Part shown: positions 36,031 to 47,907 of the stretch, piece after piece
How the letters are laid out: every line of letters begins with the position of its first letter
Position numbering within the stretch: the stretch's first letter is position 1
Assembly (NCBI GenBank): GCA_013146195.2
Contig: CM028382.1
Coordinates: forward strand, 55,378,526 to 55,442,525
Origin: Codonopsis lanceolata
Taxonomy: Eukaryota > Streptophyta > Magnoliopsida > Asterales > Campanulaceae
Length of the DNA: 64,000 nt
Direction of reading: 5' to 3'
Made by a program: the position numbers and the translations under genes
The notes under the pieces: generated by a model
The model's database searches: none
Told to the model about the DNA's origin: nothing
The model's input: the letters and a program-made list of their open reading frames with translations, nothing else

Positions 36031-36372
36031 TGCAAAAAAAGTCTTCGGTGTTGAGTCTCGAAGGGAGGAATTGAAATGAAGACGGGAATGATGTTAATTA
36101 GGCGATAATGTATTTTTATCCAAAAAATGTATCTAAAAGATATGTCTAAAAATAACTGGATTGATTTGAAAACATGTTTTAAAAAATGTCTTGGCCAGAA
36201 CATTATTCCATTTTTTAATTAAGTTTAACTTTATGATCAGGTCAGGCTTTTCGGGCTTTTTAAGATCGGGTCGCACACGGTCCATGGGTCTATTGGGCCC
36301 ATAAAAAGTCGAATTTACTAAATCGGACGTATGAACCAATCTCAATTTTGACAACTCTCGTTTATAATTTGG

Positions 36373-37200
36373 GTTGCTAACTTGAGTTCTCGTGAGTTTC
36401 GATACGGGTTCTCAATTTTTGAGTTCATGGATACCGATTCTCATGCCAAAAGCATCCTTCCAACCCTACTTCTCCACTCCCGCGTGCGAGACACTCAGCG
36501 AATAATAATGGTGCGTGTTTACTCGCACAAAAAAATATCGCGTGAATCTTCAGGCCGGTTGCCCCACCCCCTTCCCCCAATCAGTCGATCACGTCCTTCC
36601 CTCCATTTTCCTCTCTCAACATTTTTTTCCTTTTCATCTTGGTTGGCATCCCTCTCTCCATTTCTCTCTCCTTTTTTCCCCCTTTTTCTTCTTTTGTTCT
36701 TCAAATCTTCACCTTTTTTTTATTTTGGAAAATTTATTTTATTTTTTACTTATTTTTTGTTTTTTTTTGTATTTTTGAAAAGTTTTTCGTTTTTAGTATT
36801 TTGAAAAAATATTTTGTTTTTTTTTTTACTTTTTCTGAGGAATTTTTTTCTTATTTTAAATATATGTTTTGTTTTTTTTTACCTTTTCTGAATTATGTAC
36901 TATAATTTTAAATATGTAATGTACTAATTAAACAATAATTAAATTGTAAATAATATTAATTAAAACTGTAGAAAATTAATTTGTTTGAAAAATATGAATA
37001 TAAATTATTTATATTGAAAAAGTAATGAGGTCCACCTTCAGAACCAAGTTGAAGAACTAAACATTGTGAAGTTAGTTTTAAATGATTTGAGTTCTTGGAA
37101 ATCTTTGATGGTATTGTAGAGCTCACCTTGGAACCAAGAATGAGTTTTCTATATTGTGGATAACCTTAGTAATAAAATAATATTTTTATATTTTAATTTT
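36373..37200. repeat. Copy 1 of a duplicated 0.8-kb element
   Basis: Shares text in order with 39076-39900: CACTCCCGCGTGCGAGACAC, AATAATAATGGTG, ATATCGCGTGAATC, GGCCGGTTGCCCCACCCC, a long T-rich tract and a closing segment GAGTT(T)TCTA..ATTGTGGATA. The right end resembles the right end of copy 2. The left terminal repeat seen in copy 2 is not preserved. Non-coding; open frames inside are poly-Phe/Ser artefacts of the T-rich tract. Confidence 0.75.
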
Positions 37201-38879
37201 TGAAAATAAACTCTTTTAATAAAATATCCATAATGATAAAATGTGGACTCTTTCCCCATTCTTTTTAGGACATATGATGAACATGAGAACATGTTAGGTT
37301 TTATTACTGATTACTCAAACAGTTGTTTAACCTTTCGTTCCTATTAATTGATCTTTATGTGTAATTACCCCCCACCCCTCGACAATTTACCTATTTTAGC
37401 TTGTAATAACCGGTATTATATTTTGAATAATTTGTTCCAAAATTATTGTAGTTAATAAATGATGTTTTGAAATTATATTATCATATGATATTTTAATAAT
37501 AAAGGTTAATATGTTGTACGGATAAAAATTGGAGTCTTAGCAAGTAAGACTTAATGTGGGGGCCATGAATTGATTCTTTGTTGAAAGTTAGTCAAAAAGA
37601 AAAAGAGAAACAACAAAACAACTTTGGATAAATGATAAATCAACTCCCTCCGTGGCATTCACTTCTTCTGCCGGAGTTAGAGACACGGACACCCACCAAG
37701 TTGTGCGTGTTCCATGGTTTAAGCAAGTTGAATTAATCCGACTCCGTACAAGATTAGTGGGTTAATCTAACATGGTTTTTACAGGTTTTAATTGGTAAAT
37801 TTTTTGTCAATCTATAACTTACTAATCCCCCTTATTTTTGCTTATGTATGCTGTAATAATATGTCCTATATAGATTATTTATGTGGAATTATATTAATTA
37901 ATGAGTAGAAAATAAACTGCTTGTTAATTGTTTTAGGCTTTGATTTAGTATACACATTCGTAGTAAATAATTATTTCATTTAATAGGTAGAATAACCGAT
38001 AAGAATAAAATAGGGTGATAATGCAAAATGACAATTATGATTCGTAAATTATGGTGTTGTAATTATTAAGGCTCCCGGATTTGATTCGTTAAATAATTGA
38101 CTCTATAGAATCAAGTTGAGTGAAATAAATTATAAGGAGTAGTGTAATAACTATCTCCTCCGTCGTAAGTCTTCTTCTTCGTATTCGTCTCAATTGAAAA
38201 ATTCTTCAACCAACCACATATCTATTATAATTTCGTATTTCACGAATCAAAAAACTCGGTTGCATCGACCTAAGATAAACGAGTTTTTTAGTTGAGACGA
38301 AGGAGAAGAAAGAAAAGGGTTTATGACGGAGGAGATTGAAGAAGAATTGAAGGTGGGGGGGCGTAAACTGATTCTTTATACTTTTGTACTGCGGTTTAAA
38401 AGTTTGATTCATGTAAAATTGTTGTATCGCGATATATTCACACGTTATACTGTAATTTATTGATTTTTTTTTTTTTGCACTTTAACAGCCTTTTCAAATC
38501 GCGATTTAGAAATCTTTTCACAGCGATTTACAAATTCAAAAGTTAGCATAGTTTTGTACCATGATTCACAAATTCAAAAAGCTAGTATAGTTTTGCACCG
38601 TAATTCTTTTCTTAAAATTATTGTACATCGATATATTTACACTTTATACTGTAATTTATTGAAAATTAATTAATTCTTTGTACTTTACTTAACTTTTTTA
38701 AAAGTTATACCGTGGTTCAAAAGTTTGGTTTATAAAAAAATATTATACCGCGATTTATAAAGTTTAATTGTAACGCGCATACAATTCATTAAGAGTATCA
38801 TAGTCATTTTGTCACCAAAAATGGTTTTTTTTATTGAAAATAAAAATAGTGTACTTTAACGATTAAATACTTTAAAAAG
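37201..38879. other. AT-rich intergenic region
   Basis: No gene recognised. At 38420-38780 degraded repeats of TATACTGTAATTTATTG and TGTA(T/C)CGCGAT-type text recur several times, indicating an old tandem or dispersed repeat. Confidence 0.45.
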
Positions 38880-39075
38880 TAGATCGGTCCATAATTTTTC
38901 ATAGTTTATTTCAAAGATCATGTGTATGTGGTCCATAATTAAAATCTGATGAAAAAATAAAAATAAAATGATAAAAATATTATCCTAATTTTTTTAAAAT
39001 AACATAATTATTTTAAGACGGATGAAAAGAAAAATAAAGCAATAATAGTAGGAAAGAGAGACATCGACATCCACA
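38880..39075. mobile_element. Degenerate mariner-like MITE fragment
   Basis: CATGTGTATGTGG, AAAATCTGATGAAAA and AACATAATTATTTTAAGACGGATGAAA (shown in part) parallel the fragments at 31.9 kb and 18.8 kb. Neither terminus is intact. Confidence 0.5.
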
Positions 39076-39895
39076 ATGTTTGGTTCTTAAACGAGTTCTC
39101 AAACCAAAATATGAGTTTTACTGTGCGAGTTTCGAATTGTAGGTTCTTAATTTTTGGGTTCCCAAATTCTTCGATTTGGATACCAGTTCTCAAGCCAGAT
39201 CCTTCCAACCCCACTTCTCCACTCCCGCGTGCGAGACACTCAGCGAATAATAATGGTGGGTGTTCTACACGCACAAAAATATCGCGTGAATCCTTAGGCC
39301 GGTTGCCCCACCCCCTTCCCCCAGTCAGGTGGTCACGTCCCTCCCTCCATTTTCCTCAACATTTTTTTTTCCTTTTCATCTTTGTTGGCATCTCCATTAC
39401 TCTCTCCCTATTTTTTTTTTCCTTTTTCTTCTTTTGTTCTTCACATCTTCACATCTTCACCCTTTTTTTGGAAAATTTATTTTATTTTTTTGTTGTTTTT
39501 AGTATTTTTGATTTTTTTTTTTGGTTCTTAGTATTTTGAAATTTGAAAAATATTTTTTTACTTTTTCTGAAGATTTTTTTTCTTATTTTAAAAATCTATT
39601 TTGTTTTTTATTTTTTCTGAATTATGTACTATAATTTTAAATATGTAATGTACTAATTAAAACTATAATTAAATTGTGAATAATATTAATTAAAACTGTA
39701 GAAAATTAATTTGTTTTAGAAATATGAATATAATTTATTTATATTAAAAAAGTAACGAGGTCCACTTTAAGAACCAAGTTGAAAAGCTAAACACTCTGAA
39801 GTTAGTTTTAAAATAATTGAGTTCTTGGAAATCTTAAGTGGTATTGTAGAACGGCTAGGAACCAAGAATGAGTTCTCTACATTGTGGATACCCTT
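39076..39895. mobile_element. Copy 2 of the duplicated 0.8-kb element, with weak terminal inverted repeats
   Basis: Left CATCCACAATGTTTGG and right CTACATTGTGGATACC are inverted, and both ends also carry GAGTTCT and GGTTC motifs, a pattern of Harbinger- or hAT-type MITEs. The body matches copy 1 at 36.4-37.2 kb including a CACGTCCCTCCCTCC stretch. No transposase. Confidence 0.6.
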
Positions 39896-40520
39896 AGTAA
39901 TAAAATGATATTTTTATATTTTAAATTTTAAAAATAAACTCTTTAAGTAAAATATCTGTAACATAGAACCGTTGACTTCTTGTCCAGAACAGAAGAGTAA
40001 TTCTTTTTGGGACTGATGATTTGTCCAGAACGGAAGAGTAATTCTTTTTGGGGTAGATGATGATCATAACATGTTAGGTTTTATTAAATGATTTTTCTTC
40101 CTCATTCGTTCCGCATCTGGTTTTAAAATTGTTTATTACAAGTTGATTATAAAACATAACTTTATGATTATTAGAGCATCCCCATTGTTCATGATTTTTA
40201 AATTCTTAGACAAATTTCTATTAAGAAGTTGTAAAAAATGTTTCATTGTTTCAACTTCATAGGAGAGAGAAGAATTTTACTTTTTTACTAAGAAGTTGGT
40301 ATTGGGAAGAGTGTCTTGGGCTTGGGAAATAGAGTGTGAGGGGAGGGGGTGGTTTGGGGGGAGGGGGACTGTCAGATTGAGAGAGAGGAAGAAAGTGGGC
40401 GGTCGGTGGGTGTGTGGGGGGAATTGTGTGTGTGAAGGGTTTTATTTTTTTGTAGATAATGTTAAATTTAATATTTTTTTGTGTAAGAAATTGTGTAAGA
40501 AGAGTATATAATAGGAAGAT

Positions 40521-42146
40521 AGGTAAAACACACAGATGGGCCACCCAACTTTACCCATTTTTGCAATTCGGCCACCGAAACTTTAAATCATCTATTTTGG
40601 CCACCTTACTTTCATTTTGTTGCAAGCGAGCCCATTTTCTAACGCCCGTTAGACCAGAACGTTAACTTTAGGGGTAAAATAGGAAAAAACAATGTTAAAA
40701 CACAGTTTATCAATGTTGCCCAGTTCAACGAAGATAACTCTCCTTCCTCATCAACTAATTAATCCCAGCGAAGAGGGGTAAAATGTTAACAAGGGATACA
40801 AAATCCCAGCGAAGAAAACTAATTAATCCCAGTACAATGAAGAAGAAGATGAAAACTCTCCCAAAGAACCTTCGCGGATCTTTGCCGATCTACAACCTCG
40901 CCAGATCGAAACGAGATGCAACAGTGGAGGGAGATTTTTGACCACGGCCCGAAGTCATCGCCAACACCACTCGTTCGACAAACCGAATCACTTCGGACGG
41001 TCGGCACTTCCGACTAAACTCGAAATACTTATTCGTCAATTACGCCATCCTCATCTCCATCCGTGCCGCCTTCTCCCTTATCGGGCGCTCAGCTTGATCG
41101 TCTTCGATCGGTCTTCATCCTATGGCTCGTCCTCTACTTTTTTCGGGAGGATCCGATGGTTGTGTGGGGCCACCATGTCGACAATCGAATCGTGCTGGTG
41201 GGCTGGCTGTGATCACAGCATTGGCCGTTTGGTTGACCGGATTCGTAGACAATCTGCTGGTTGGGATTGAAATCGGTCTTATGATCGCGGCCATTCATGG
41301 AGTTTTCAGGAATCCAGAGGGGCTGTTTCTCGATGAAAACGACGCCGCTTCTAACGGTTTGATCGGATCACCACCGTCGTCCTCTAGAGCTTATAGTGGG
41401 AATTTCGTGATTTAAGTATCGTCATCAAAATCATACCATACCCTACTGATCGATCCACCCCGAATGATTTTGAGTTTTCATATTTGGCGGCTCTTTTATA
41501 TCTAACATCGATTTGTGTGATATTATTAGTCGAATTTAGGGTTTGAAGTTGGTTGTTGCGAGTTGTTTGAGGGATTTGCTTGCTTGCTTGCTTGTTGGCA
41601 TTGTTTGACCCTTTTGTAAAATGTGCTTGAGATTGATACTGTTTGGTTGTAATCATTGTGAATTGAAATCAATCTTCTGAGGAAATTTCCGTAGTTCTGA
41701 ATTCTACTGAAGCTTTTATTTTTGGCTTGATTTGTCTACTTAGAGTTTGTTTTAAGAAGACGGTTGGAACGAGTCTAAGATTGGTTGTTGGATGAAGGCG
41801 GCTAGATGTGGAAGTAGATGGTGTAGGAATCACAGAATAAGAAAAGCGGAAGAGGCGGAGATGGAGAGCTTTTATTATTGGGTCTTCGATTTTTTATCCC
41901 AAAAAATTGAATTTATTTTTTCTGGGTTTTGGGAGAAGATGATGATGAACAGTCCCCCTTTTTTATATTAATAGGGGTAAAATAGGAATTTTGACTTAAA
42001 CTTAATGTCCTTGTCTAACGGGCATTAGAAAATGGGCTCGCTTGCAACAGAATGAAAGTAGGGTGGCCAAAATAGATGATTCAAAGTTTCGGTGACCGAA
42101 TTTTAAAAAGGGGTAAAGTTGGGTGGCCCATTTGTGTGTTTTGCCT
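40521..42146 (+). mobile_element. Pack-type TIR element carrying a PRA1-family fragment
   Basis: Ends are inverted repeats of about 160 bp with scattered mismatches: left AGGTAAAACACACAGATGGG, right ...CCCATTTGTGTGTTTTGCCT. They extend inward through GCAAGCGAGCCCATTTTCTA to about 40680 and 41985. Flanks AGGAAGATA (40513-40521) and AAAAAGATA (42147-42155) agree at 7 of 9 positions, but the first overlaps the terminal base, so a 9-bp duplication is only possible. No transposase. It holds a PRA1 gene piece on the plus strand and a downstream non-coding part. Confidence 0.82.
40850..41415 (+). pseudogene. PRA1: Captured PRA1-family (prenylated RAB acceptor) fragment
   Basis: Recognisable pieces in shifting frames: QWREIFDHG, FVNYAILISIRAAFSLIG, LWLVLYFFREDPMVVWGHHV, DNRIVLVG, then GLAVITALAVWLTGFVDNLL and IHGVFRNPEGLFLDEND to a stop at 41413-41415. 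They follow the order of the plant PRA1 domain, a small membrane protein of the ER/Golgi that binds prenylated RAB GTPases. At least three frameshifts break it, so no full product is possible. The last 97 codons (41122-41415) form one open frame with the two C-terminal hydrophobic segments. Confidence 0.85.
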
Positions 42147-42249
42147 AAAAAGATATATTTTAAGTGGATAAAAAAATAAAAATATGTAGGTGACAATAAA
42201 ACTCAATTAAAAAATTATATTAAAATATACAACATTGAGAATGGTCTTA

Positions 42250-43109
42250 CCATCATAAACGTCTTAAAATCGTAATCAAACACCAACCTTGATTATTACT
42301 CAAACAGTTGTTTAACCTTTCGTTCCTATTAAAAAATTAAAGCAATTAATTGATCTTTATGTTCCATGGGACAATATTATAATTTTTTCTTTTATTTTTT
42401 AAGATTTAACTATTATTTCAATGAATTCACATTCGTGACTTTATGTCTTTTCCACCTTCCAAAAGTATAGATAAATAATCTCACATTCATAATTGCACTT
42501 GAACAGCTTCACGGGAATTTTGTAACCGTGTATTCAAGCTTTATAAATAAGTGTTTTGTTTGGAGGTATGTTTTAATCAAAACTTTTTAAAATGTTTTAA
42601 TTTAATGTTTTAAAAATGTGTAGTATTTTAAAAGATTAACAAGTTCGGCTAGCTTTAAGCTAACCCAATTTGTTAATATTTTTTGAGATGAAATTAGTTA
42701 TTTATTTCGACTTAAAAATATTAAGAAGATTGGGTCGGGTTATTTCATTGTGTTCACAAGTTTTCAGGTAGTAATTATGAGAGATAATACAAAAGATTGG
42801 GTCGGGTTATATGTCCTTATTTTTTAGCCACAGTGATGATTGGATTGGATTGATTAAAAGTTTAAAACACACGGTGCACGTTATTAATTTGGCGGTGACC
42901 TTAATCTTATGAAATAAGAAAGTAGTAGGAAACTGTAACTTTAGCAATGCCCTATTTAGTGCATTGAATAAAGCTCAGGAAATAATATCAAAAGGAAGGC
43001 CTTTGGAATTTTCAAGACTGAGGTCGGAAATTCCAATAAAACGAGGTGCAGCAATCACCCTCCACAATCCACATCCCTCAATTAGAAAAACTGCAAGAGG
43101 TTCTAAATT
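42250..43109. other. Upstream region of the second RBR copy
   Basis: AT-rich with no gene recognised. 42960-43109 probably holds leader or promoter sequence of the RBR copy. Confidence 0.4.
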
Positions 43110-43939
43110 ATGGCATCATATCCAACTTTGCGAAATGCACAACCACCATCATCATCATCGTCAATATCAATATGGGAGGATTCATATCCAGATCAGTCTG
43201 AAGGAGACCCATTCTGTGGTATCTGTATGGACAGGAAGCCTGATGGGGAAATGTTCAGAAACAGCAACGCCGGTACTTGTGCTCACTCATTTTGCAAAGA
43301 TTGCATCGGCAGCTACATTACAGTCAAAATAGAAGAAAACACAACTGTGGTGAAATGTCCACATGTTAACTGTCAAGTCGTCATACGACCGGAGCTCTGT
43401 CATTCATTCCTTACGAAACAAGTTCTCGAGAGATGGGAAATCGCACTGTGCGAATCTCTCATTCTTGATTCACAGAAATTCTACTGTCCGTACAAGGATT
43501 GTTCAGCCTTGCTAGTAGATGATGGAGGGGAGGCCGTGACTGCTTCTGAGTGCCCCATTTGCAATAGGCTCTTCTGCGCACAGTGCAAGGTCTCGTGGCA
43601 TTCCGGGATGGACTGTGAGGAGTTCCAGAGCCTGACAACCAACGAGAGAGAAGAGAAGATATTTTGTTGATTCAACTTGCCAAGGAAAAACAATGGAAGA
43701 GGTGCCCTCGCTGCAGGTTTTACGTTGAAAGAAAAGAGGGCTGTTTGTACATTCTTTGCAGGTTATCAAATGAGTATCCATCATCTTGATTCTTGATATT
43801 CATATAGTTAATGCATTTTGTGTTTTGATATAACAGATTTTGTTTTTTTTTTGTTCTCAGATGTGGATTTGAGTTTTGCTATGGATGTGGATCAAATGCT
43901 CATAGTAGTCATGATTGTCCACATACTCAAGGAGCTTAG
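43110..43939 (+). pseudogene. Second RBR ubiquitin ligase copy, broken by a 1-nt frameshift
   Basis: Exon 1 43110-43761 and exon 2 43861-43939, with the same intron position and phase as the intact paralogue. RING1 (CGICMDRK ... CAHSFCKDC), IBR (CPYKDC, CPICNRLFCAQCKVSWH) and the exon 2 end (CGFEFCYGCG) are well kept. Near 43648-43653 the stretch between IBR and RING2 lacks one base compared with the paralogue, so the frame ends at a TGA at 43668-43670 after 186 codons; RING2 (CPRC, EGCLYILC) lies in another frame. Without RING2 the product lacks its catalytic cysteine. A recent pseudogene, or an assembly error. The N-terminus (MASYPTLRNA) is shorter than in the paralogue. Confidence 0.85.
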
Positions 43940-46697
43940 TGCATGGATTTATTTTTGTTCCTGAATTGGAAAATTTCTGAGGCAGTTCTTCCTAGTGTTC
44001 TTCCATAAGATGTAATTTGCAACATCATTTTGTCTTAATTATATGAACGGGTGAAAATTTAAATTTCTTGCTATGCGTATGCCTCTGTTTTTCTTTGTCA
44101 TCTACTGGTTTGACCAGACGTGGCTTTGAGTTTTGCTATGAACTACTGGTTTGACCAGACCCAAACCACCAAGAAATGGACCGGTTAAGGAGGCAGGACT
44201 GTTTGTTATGCATTGCGATTGGAGACGCTAACGTCAGAGGAAGTCTGAAAGGCTAAAGGGGGAAGAGTGTTGCCGTTACCCTTTATTTTATTATTTTATG
44301 GTTGTGCTTGTATTTAGTTAACAAAACTACTATAAATAGTTTATCTCTCTTTTCGGATAAAATGTTCATTATTTCATTTTAAAACATTTTATTTATATAG
44401 TTTATTTTAAAAAATTAAAATATAATGATGTCATTTTTTTACCAATAAGCTATTAAAAGTGTTATTTTCTTAAAAAAATTTGGTTTTTAAACAATAACTC
44501 TTTACCTCAAAACATAAGAAGTAATAATATGATATAATATGATGAAAATTGCTCCAACTTCTCTCCCTAATTCCACTCTTCAACCTTCGAGGATTCTACC
44601 CTTAACAAAGTGGTGCAATATATAAGTCCATTAGCTTTCCTCCTGTCAAAGGTCATGTATCAAAGTATTGAGATTATGTTGTGCACTTTCGGTTTTAGTG
44701 GTAAAAGAGGGGCAAAAATTGGAAAATTATGTGTTTCGATCAAAAGTGCAACTAAAATTTTGGAGAAATTACTCGCCCGACCTTTTTCTAAATATTTATC
44801 CGATGCACTTTTTTTTTTTTTTCAACCGCTAAAGTTAATTTTTAAAATATTGTTCCTATAATACCCAAATTCAGATAACACTATAAATTTCTTCTTCTTT
44901 CCCCTCATTGTTGAATTCATTTGTCCGAAGACACAAAAAGTATGAAGAGAAAAGAGAGTAGAGAGTTGGATGATGAAGAAGAACGGTGGTTACTACATAG
45001 CTATATATGTCATCATCACCCTAACTTCCCACTTTTTTACTTATCCATCTCCTCTTGTTGTTTTCCTTGTTTATTGTATTTGTGCGTGATTTAAAATATA
45101 ATTATTTGTGTGTTTTGTGTTTCAATGCACGTAAAATGTTCGATGAAATGTTTGATAGAATTTTGTTCATGTTGGACACTATTTTTTGAATTTGGATACA
45201 TAAATTTTGAATCACTATTCATCATTTGTGAATTGTGATGTACTCCCTCCGGACCTATATATAAGCAAAAAATACCAAATTTTGGTGGACTTAAATATAA
45301 GCAAAAATCACCATATTAAACTCTACTCACAACTTCCAATAAGTTTGGTACCAAAAATACCCCTTGTTAATTCTTTTGTTTTTCAAGATGTGTGCACCTT
45401 CCCTATACACAAAGAGCCACTAATTATAAAAGAAGCTATAATGAATTGATGACAATGAGTTAATATTGCATTAATTGTCATCAGTTTTGAGTGTGATACT
45501 TAAAGGTATTTTAGTAAGTATACTTTTGTTTTATATGAAATCAAGACAATTTAACTAATTTAACTTACTTTCTTAATCTGTGTAAAATCGGTTAGTTTTG
45601 CTTATATATAGGTCCGGAGGGAGTACCAATTTGGATTTGGGATGCAAGAAAGATGCATTAATTTTAAATAATTTGTTGACTTTGTACTGGAGATAAGATA
45701 CATGATCGATCTAGACATTATGATTTGTAGCGTGATACATCAATATTTGCAGCACGATGCATCAATTGGGGTTTGAATTATTGCATAGTGGTGCATAAAT
45801 TGGATTTGGTAGTTTAAATTGATGCATCGCGGTGCACGAATTGGATTTGGATCCATCGTGGTGCATTAATTGCTGCAACGCGATACAAAATTGGATTACA
45901 TAATTAAAATTGATGCATCACAATGTACATTGAGTAAGTGATTCGTAGCGTGCCTTAGGCTCATTAAGGATATCGTAGTCTTTTCATTCCAAAAGTGGCT
46001 TTTACATCTTAGTCTTTTCACCCCAAAAATGATTTTTTTCTGGGTAAAAAAACATAGAGTATTGTAGCGGCTGAAAACTTTTTAAAGTGGACCGACCAAA
46101 ATTTATCCCCAAAATCTACCATTGTTGAGGCAAGATGTTCAAATGAAAGAGGCCATTGACTAGCATTTAATTATGGAATAATTGCGGGCCGATACTATTT
46201 TATAGAATTGTAACTGTTTAGCTACCCTATTTTTAAAAACCGCAAAAGCACACTTTCATTAAAAAATTTTCTAAAATACCCACGCACCAAGTATCGTCCT
46301 CTCTCTCGATCAATCTGCTTTCTTTTTCTCTTTCCAATTCCGAAACCACACCACCATTTTAGCTACCATTTTAATGATGAATCCAATTTTGAAGCCACAC
46401 AAGATGAAAAGAAAAGAAATTCTCCTAGGAATATGAGTACTAATAATTCATCTTCACCCACGTCTGATCTCGATGGGATCCAATTGGAGCCTTCAAACTT
46501 GTGTGATATCCTAACAAAGAAATCCTCATTACAAGGGAATTTCATCTCCATCCCAGAATTGGATCATGGAGATGATGTTCGCCATGAACAAATATGGGTT
46601 GAAGTCAAGAGAGAGACTCGGAGATGCCGAAGAAATCACTTGCAGGAAAATCCAATTTGTGTATCATTGCCTCCGATGTAAGCATCGTAACCATGGC
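43940..46697. other. Intergenic region between RBR copy 2 and the copia element
   Basis: No gene recognised besides a Stowaway MITE. At 45720-45930 several diverged units with GATGCATC(A/G)C(G)-type text (GCATCGCGGTGCACGAATTGG) form a loose repeat. An open stretch 46433-46681 (ISIPELDHGDDVRHEQ inside) ends where the copia LTR begins and may be a truncated gene or repeat piece; it was not recognised. Confidence 0.45.
45243..45623. mobile_element. Intact Stowaway MITE
   Basis: 381 bp, with TIRs of 28 bp that match perfectly, beginning CTCCCTCCGGACC, and flanked by TA on both sides (45241-45242 and 45624-45625). This is the standard structure of a Stowaway element (Tc1/mariner). No coding sequence. 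Confidence 0.92.
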
Positions 46698-47907
46698 TGT
46701 TGATTCCTATAGTTCTAGATTTGGTTGAGTCATCTTCTGATTCTATTGTACAGCAGGCTAAAAGGTCTGCGTACCGATTAGTGTGGCAACTGTCTTAGAA
46801 TCAAAGTTGTTTAGAACTATTTAGTGTTAGTTTAGGCGCGGTTTTGCAAGCTTCTACAGCAGCCTTGGAAGAACAGCAGACCTTGAAGTCTGCTCAAATA
46901 GCGAAAAATCAAGTATAGCCAAATCATGAGATTATGACACGTATACACTTATCCAGATATTTTCGAAAATATCTAGTAATCATGTCTTCATCGGATTTCA
47001 CTTTAAAGAAGTCAACTCTACATCTTGACAACCTGTCAGGTGTCTCTCGAAACTCGAAGTCGAAGACATTACCCTTTTGGCTAAGAAGACTTTCTAAGGC
47101 TGCGAGCACAATCGAAACCTTACTCTATTTGGGAATGTCTTTGCACCACCGCATCTCGATGGCTGTGGCTCTACATCTCCCAAGCACGATTGCATTCAAT
47201 GCAATAGAACGTTGGACACAGCCTCACGCCTCGATCCAACGGTCCAAGATCTCTACAGTATTTATTCAAGTTTTGAAGATCTGAAGAAATAACTCTTGCG
47301 CATTAAAAACTCTCAAGCTTCATCTTCAACACACAAGCATTCAAGAGATCAAAGGACAAGGACTAACACTTCACCAAACTTTCTGAAGCTGCAGATCTGC
47401 CCATCTTAAATTTGTTTCAGCTTCATTTAGTTTGTTTCTTTTAAACTGTTCTTTACTTCAACACGTGTGAGAACAATTAATCCCTGATTGTTTCTCTCAC
47501 CATTATACACTTGGTTAAAAACCTATTTTGTACACGATCCATTAGAGATCTTGCTATTAAACCTAGTGGATAAACAATTGCACTTTTAAAATCCAAAGCT
47601 AACCACTTTGGTAGTGCATGTAGTACTATTCACAGTACGAACCACTTCAAATCACTGTGTTCTGTTTGAACTGTTCTTATCATTCTCATTAACTGCTTGT
47701 GCTTAAGCGTTTGAGAATGCATGCTACCTTCATTTGAAGCTGTTGATAGTTCAGATTCTCTTGTGTTTCCGCTGCCTTAATTTTTTCTAATTAAATCTTT
47801 CAAGAAAAACATTAAGAAGTGTTTACGAAAAAGTTTTTATCAACACAACTAGGCTATTCAACCCCCCCTCCCTTCTAGCCTAGATTGAGCCTATTTTGGG
47901 ACCAACA
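46698..47907 (+). mobile_element. 5' LTR of a Sirevirus-like Ty1/copia element
   Basis: 1,210 bp, TGTTGATTCC ... TTTTGGGACCAACA, matched along its length by the LTR at 54018-55214 with scattered substitutions and small indels. The end carries the C-tract TATTCAACCCCCCCT. It is joined directly to an integrase fragment, so the PBS, gag, protease and the front of integrase are deleted. Confidence 0.9.

Larger units (their letters stand above)
40174..42246. mobile_element. Tourist/Harbinger-like MITE split by a nested Pack-type element
   Basis: Left end GAGCATCCCCATTGTT (40174) and right end AACATTGAGAATGGTC (ending 42246) are inverted repeats with mismatches, flanked by TTA at 40171-40173 and 42247-42249, the 3-bp target typical of PIF/Harbinger. 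The MITE itself is about 450 bp; the PRA1-bearing element at 40521-42146 sits inside it. Confidence 0.6.

Noticed and set aside
36382..36905. Phe/Ser-rich open frames around 36.4-36.9 and 39.1-39.5 kb
   Set aside because: They arise from the T-rich tract of the duplicated 0.8-kb element.
40938..41415. A working PRA1 gene
   Set aside because: Several frameshifts separate the conserved blocks and the whole lies between TIRs.
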